Source: Callipepla californica brunnescens (lineage: Eukaryota > Chordata > Aves > Galliformes > Odontophoridae). Taken from it: DNA of 64,000 bases. The notes under the pieces are model-generated. The model had not been told where the DNA came from, ran no database searches, and was given only the letters and a program-made list of their open reading frames with translations. Shown here piece by piece: positions 59,468 to 64,000 of this stretch (the first letter of the stretch is position 1; every line of letters starts with the position of its first letter). A program made the position numbers and the translations under genes. The stretch is from positions 7,436,001 through 7,500,000 of the forward strand of contig JALIRH010000030.1 of assembly GCA_023055505.1 (NCBI GenBank), given 5' to 3'.

Positions 59468-60209
59468 TGTCACGCTCCAATATAAAGGAGGGAGACGAGG
59501 TTCTTTGATTATGTGTATACCCGATGGCGAGATTAAGACACAACGGGTCAAATGTTAGCCCAACTAGTTTATTACAATTACTAGTTGCTTAGGGATATGG
59601 GGAAGGGACGGTGAGCGATAGAAAAGGGATAAAAAGCAAGGAGTCTTGATAGAAAGCAAGAGAGATATAATCACCACCGTGGGTCCAACGAGGTTCGTAG
59701 TCACAGGAACTCGTCTGGTCACCGCGGGGGATGGGAGATGGCAGCAAGCAGGCCTCAGGGTCCGTCTTCGGGAGTTCTCCTCAAAGATTTTCTCTCTGGG
59801 AGTTCTTCTCCAGGAATTCTTCTCCTCTCTTCTTCTCTTTTCAATTCATCTCTTCTCATCTCCCAAATCCTTGGTACAGTGAAGGCCTTTTATCCCCATT
59901 TCTCAGGTATTTTTTTCCTCTTTGTGTGACATGTCTGGCCCAACAGATAAGCCAGCAGCGGATGTTGCCTTCCTTGCCATGCAGGAGCATTGTCTTTCTG
60001 TGGTGGTCAGCTTCTCCAAGCCGTACCCCCCGGAAAAGACTATTTGCACCTATTTCTGCTTATCTTTACAACCATAAGCAGAGACAATGAGGCACCATAA
60101 CACCCATCTGGGTAACCGGCAGTTATCAGTCAGAGTCTTGTCAGCAGAAAAGGCCTTACGAATCAAGCTTTGAGACAAAAGAAGGGAAAAACAGTTTCTG
60201 TCTTTCACA
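59468..60209 (-). repeat. LTR inserted in gag of the minus-strand ERV
   Basis: The minus strand reads TGTGAAAGACAG at 60209 and ends GGAGCGTGACA at 59468, with imperfect inverted ends. It has GGATAAAAGG (TATA-like) near 59890 and AATAAA near 59570. The segment separates two collinear parts of a gag frame. Six-base flanks do not match, so a target duplication is not supported. Confidence 0.6.
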
Positions 60210-60929
60210 GTCCCCAATAACTTTCAGCCTCCTTTTCAGTTAACAGTATTTGGTCTCCACCACTGAGGCTAACTCTCCATACAAACTCCGTTTCTGATTC
60301 TTTTGGAAAACGGCTAAAATCTCTTTTCAGTTTAGCTAGTTCAGTGGCTGAAAAGGGAATTTCCTTAACATTCATTTGAGGGTCTAGATCCTCACTGTTA
60401 TCAAAGGTATATTCAGTTTTTATCAAAGGACGTATTGGAGCTGGACAGGCCTCTAATTTGTCTAGCCTTGCCTTTATTCCTTCCAGTTCTTCTAGAGGAT
60501 AGATTTTTTCTTGAGGCAAACTATGGGTAACAGTGTCACTGGTATCCTTACAGTTACCCTTTAGAGTCTCTAGTAAGAGGACTGAATTATGTTTTTCATT
60601 TTCTAATTCCCTTTTGAGTTCCTCTATCTGTTTCTGTAGAGTTTTAACCAACTCTTGCAGTGACTCTCTAGTTTGGTTCTTTGTTTTAAGCTGCTGGTCA
60701 CGGAATTCTGTGGCTGCAACTAGAGCAGAACCCAATGCTGCACAAATAAATGCCTTTCCTTTTCCAGCTTGGATACGAGCATTCTTTTGCAGAACACTAA
60801 TATGGTCTGAAACACTCAGCAGGTTTGCCGTGCCCAGTCTACCCCAGTTAACGAGGGTCTGGCACCATGCTTTTCTAAAAGGTCAAATAACACATCTTCA
60901 CCTTTCATTGTGACTACACTGTCGCTCAT
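60205..60929 (-). pseudogene. Gag N-terminal region with coiled coil, minus-strand ERV
   Basis: The frame opens with ATG near 60929 (MSDSVVTMKGEDVLFDLLEK), shifts near 60835 and continues to 60205. Residues of the second frame include a long charged coiled coil (LQELVKTLQKQIEELKRELE) and a capsid start (PFSATELAKLKRDFSRFPKE). It is cut at SYWGL by an LTR start, after which gag resumes at 59467. The coiled coil in the matrix-capsid spacer is reminiscent of assembly domains. Confidence 0.6.
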
Positions 60930-61060
60930 TTCTCAATATGCAGAAAGATCTACACGGAGAAAGACAGAGGGTACAGTATCCCAAATGAACATTGGGAGTC
61001 AAACAAATGCAAATACTCAGATCATATTTACTGAGAGGAGCATGCAAAAGTCAAAAAAGA

Positions 61061-62075
61061 TTCCGTCCTGGGCGGTTCCCAGAGAGCTCAGAGAAAGACC
61101 CTGGGGCAGAGACACTGCAAACTCCTGTTGTGAAATGCTGTGTTACCTGGTGGTTGGGCAGGAACACACTGGAAGCAAGAATGTCCTTGTCTGCAGAGAT
61201 CTAGGAAACCCAATATCCCAGTGTTAGCATTGGAAGCCTCTGGGGCTGGAGAGGAGACTGAAATTTGGTTTTTGTATTTACCAGGGGCATCAGTGTCCAT
61301 AATTAGTCGAGACTGGTGGGAGCAATTAGAGAGCAAAATAAAATTCTAGAATGGGGTCTTTCGTAGACAGGACAGATGCGTGGAAGAACAAAGCGTGCTG
61401 AGCCATTTTTAATGATAAAACTTTGAGGAAAAAAATAAAGGGAGGGAGGCTAGGGAAAGGCAGAAGCCAAGGAAGGCACAGGAGGGAACAGAGAGGAAAT
61501 GGAGAAAGCAAAGGCAAGAAAGGACAAGGAGTAGAGACAGGAAATAATAGGTGTTGATGATGGTGCAGGGAACTGAAAGAGGGATGATGAAAAAATAAGA
61601 GCGGCCCAAGGAGGGAGGGGGCGGTGACACAATTGTTTCTCATTCCAGTCTTCATCTATCTTGGCTGGTGCAAACTGCAACCATCACAACAGTCTGAATA
61701 CACTTTCATCTAAATACACTTCCATCTAATACACTTTACCATGGACAATTTTCCCTCCTCACATTGCTAGGTAATGGAGTCTGCCAACTCCCTCAAGGCA
61801 TGGTTGTACACCAAATTCCTCCAGGGAGAGTCATAACCAATTTCCTCCAAACAAAATGGGGGAACTTTTCTTGCTTCTAGTGAAGCAAAACCATTGAGGC
61901 AGAAAATAAAATTCAGTTATGTTCCCAGCACAGAATTACTGAGGGAAAACAAGACTGTTCAACCACAAAAGCTGAAATGGAAAGCCTTGGATGTATCTTA
62001 TATGCATTCTTTTTGCTAAACTAATATATCGGTTCTTGAACTAATGTATTAATCCCTATTGCTAAGAAAACACAG
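61061..62075 (+). repeat. Segmental-duplication block D, copy 4, internally rearranged
   Basis: 61600-61865 and 61866-62075 match D3 (36785-37030 and about 37757-37960) in the same orientation, with about 730 bp missing between them. In contrast 61061-61285 is the reverse complement of D3 36590-36800. A purine-rich, unassigned stretch (61290-61600) separates the two orientations. The ERV site of D1 and D2 is empty here (about 61740). Confidence 0.7.
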
Positions 62076-62089
62076 CCCCTGTCCTTTCC

Positions 62090-62401
62090 TCCCTCCCTGC
62101 CCCCTCCCTCCCTCCCCTCCTCCTGTCCCCCGGGAGCAGATGTGAGCTGAGAATGAGCAGTGAAAGTGCCCGAGGCCTGGCAGCCGGCTCGGGGCGTGTT
62201 CGCTGTGGCACCTGAGCCTGTGCTGAAGCAGCCAGAGCCTGGCTGGAAGCCATCCGGGCAGCCCCGCGGTGGCAGGAGGTGCACCAAGGCCATCCTGCGG
62301 CCAGCTCCGGGCTGAGGGCACTCGGCATCCTGTGCTCTGCGCGACTCCAAGGAGCCCGGTTGCCTGCAACAGAGCTGGGAGCAGCCTGCTCTGCACCCAA
62401 G
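62090..62401 (+). promoter_or_regulatory. GC-rich promoter/exon 1 of ZNF unit 4
   Basis: Almost identical to 38352-38664, ending in CACCCAAG with donor GTAGGT (62402-62407). The coding exons would lie beyond the right edge of the window. Confidence 0.6.
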
Positions 62402-64000
62402 GTAGGTGCCCTTCGTGGTTCGTGCAGAGGAGCACACGCTGCCAGCAGCACCGGGTGGGACCCTGGTCCCGGCTCCATGTGCTGCCCGGCACGGCAGCTT
62501 TGCTGGGCCAGGTGGGCTGCAACGACAGCAGGAACACTTTGCAGGCGTGTTGCAGCCCGGGTTGGGCAGAGAGGGGCACACGAAGGGCTTGGAGCTGGGA
62601 CAGGGAGGAAGTGAGCACAGGAGGTCAGCGTGCTCTGCTGCCCGCTTGTACCTCTGTGATACAGCGCAGCTGGGACTGCAGTTCTCCCTCTGGACCGCAC
62701 GAGAGGACCTTGCTGCACAGCTCTGCACGCGTGGATTCCTGTATGCTTTAAAATCCCAGGTGATTTCTAATATGGGTCTTAATGGAAAGCGTCTAATAAT
62801 TGGGGAATTGCCACTGTGTCAGCCCCTGAAGTACTGGGGACTGGGCGGTCTTTGCTGTGCAAACGTGTCCCAAGGGTTTTGTTCCGGCTGTCCCGGCAGC
62901 TGCAGATGCCTTTAGCACTCAGCAGTGGGCCCCAAGCACGTTGTCAGTGGAGCACGCTTTCATTTCAGATCTTCCACCTCGTGCCGTAGTGACTTTTGGA
63001 AACAAACTCTATAACCCAGAGTGAGGTGATAAGGCAGGTAAGGTTATTCAGCACTGCGCTCACATGCCGGGTGCAAGGGGGATACCCTGTTAGAGACTAT
63101 TATTTTATGCCATTGCCTCAAAGTCTGCTGATGAACATGTCCAAACTTGTCCAAGCTAGTCCTGGGCAAGGGTTGTGAAAGCCTTTGTCTAAGGGACAAG
63201 CAGATGGGCATATCCTGGGACAATGAAAGAGAGACAAGCTGCCAATTAACACCCTTTTGTGTGGTACTCATCTCTGTGAGGAGATAGACATCTGAGGAGA
63301 CTCTTGCCTGGCACGCTAGAATGGGAGCTTTCACATAGGCAAGAAAAATGGAGGATAAAAAGAGGGATCGACCATGATAAGAATGTTCATGATCTGTACA
63401 GGAGCTAAAATATTTCCTGTGACTTTTACCTTCTTTCTGGAATGCTACAGTCAGATAGAAGGTAACACCAGGAGGCTGATGATGAACGGTGTCTCATGGA
63501 ATGTCTATGGTTAATGCTTAGTTATTTTATAATTTTTTTTGGCCATGATTAATTACTTCAGTGTTAGAGATGTGATTTCAAATTTAGGTTCTGTTCCCTG
63601 TTCCTGTCTATTTCTGTTCTCCTTTCCTTCATATGCAGCTTCCAAACCTGGCATTTTGCACGTAACACCTCTCCCCTTACATCCTTGTGTGGCCCTCGTG
63701 ACTTTGCCAATTTGTCACAGATGGATCCCCATACAATATGCGATCCAAAGCTACAGAGAAGCAGGACTATATTTATTGATAGACAACACATCTGCAGTAC
63801 TGATTTAACAGTGTCTTAACAAGATTGGATTACACACACAACTACAGGAGCCCCTCCCACTAAGTCATGAGGCTCAGAGTGGTCCCGCTGTCTACGTCAA
63901 CTCCTGAACCCACAGAAATAAGGAGCCTTTATGGACCTGGATCCACTTCTAGTCCCAGACTTCTTCACGGCTTTGTGTGTAAAGAATCATATGAGCACAG
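62402..64000 (+). other. Start of intron 1 of ZNF unit 4, with non-homologous insert
   Basis: After the first about 90 bp, homology with unit 3 is lost from about 62490 to 63394 and resumes at TACAGGAGCTAAAATATTTC. The inserted part has ORFs of up to 169 codons (62406-62915, plus) that begin in the shared GC-rich exon and show no domain. No transposon end is recognised. Confidence 0.5.

Overview
The window looks like accessory, repeat-saturated DNA from a bird, most likely a galliform. The evidence is several CR1 LINEs with the avian 3' tail, avian-type ERV families (one resembling chicken ENS-1/ERNI elements, which is inference), and a KRAB zinc-finger gene of avian type. I see no conserved single-copy gene. 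The window is built from a repeatedly duplicated KRAB-C2H2 zinc-finger (ZNF) unit plus nested retroelements.

ZNF units. Unit 1 (minus) lies off the left edge, with only its 5' flank (block D1, 1-1325) inside. A 5'-truncated ZNF 3' end (plus) is at 4550-6320. Unit 2 (minus) spans about 14.3-20.2 kb, followed by block D2 (20205-21925). Unit 3 (plus) has block D3 (36575-38230), exon 1 near 38.6 kb and coding exons 40353-42210. Unit 4 (plus) has block D4 (61061-62075) and exon 1 ending at 62401, and runs off the right edge. Units 2 and 3 are head-to-head arms of a large inverted repeat. Their roughly 14.6 kb spacer holds a three-LTR ERV array, a CR1 tail, a 2.7 kb 18-bp minisatellite and an ERV-L-like provirus.

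Retroelements. Family 1 has tRNA-Arg-like primer sites, a gag-like coiled-coil ORF, pro-pol, a post-integrase dUTPase-like region and no env. It occurs as ERV A (1326-2004 plus 9481-11765, split by CR1s), ERV B (21926-27201, three LTRs) and ERV C (48820-54825, complete but with stops in pol). Family 2, a relative, is at 46207-48819 and was invaded by ERV C, with a solo LTR at 7249-7567. An ERV-L-like, tRNA-Lys-primed, env-less provirus is at 30205-36574, with fragments at 6716-7000, 11766-12430 and 56525-57034. A minus-strand env-bearing ERV (42203-46206) interrupts the zinc-finger exon of unit 3. A minus-strand gag fragment carrying an inserted LTR is at 58.8-60.93 kb.

Functional outlook. 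The best gene candidates are the two KRAB-ZNF loci and the open gag-like ORF of ERV C. Unit 2 encodes 8 good fingers but its KRAB-B splice acceptor is altered. Unit 3 encodes 6 fingers and then ends inside an LTR. Most other coding capacity is decaying retroelement sequence. No CRISPR, rRNA or tRNA gene was seen. All boundaries were read by eye from internal comparisons between copies.
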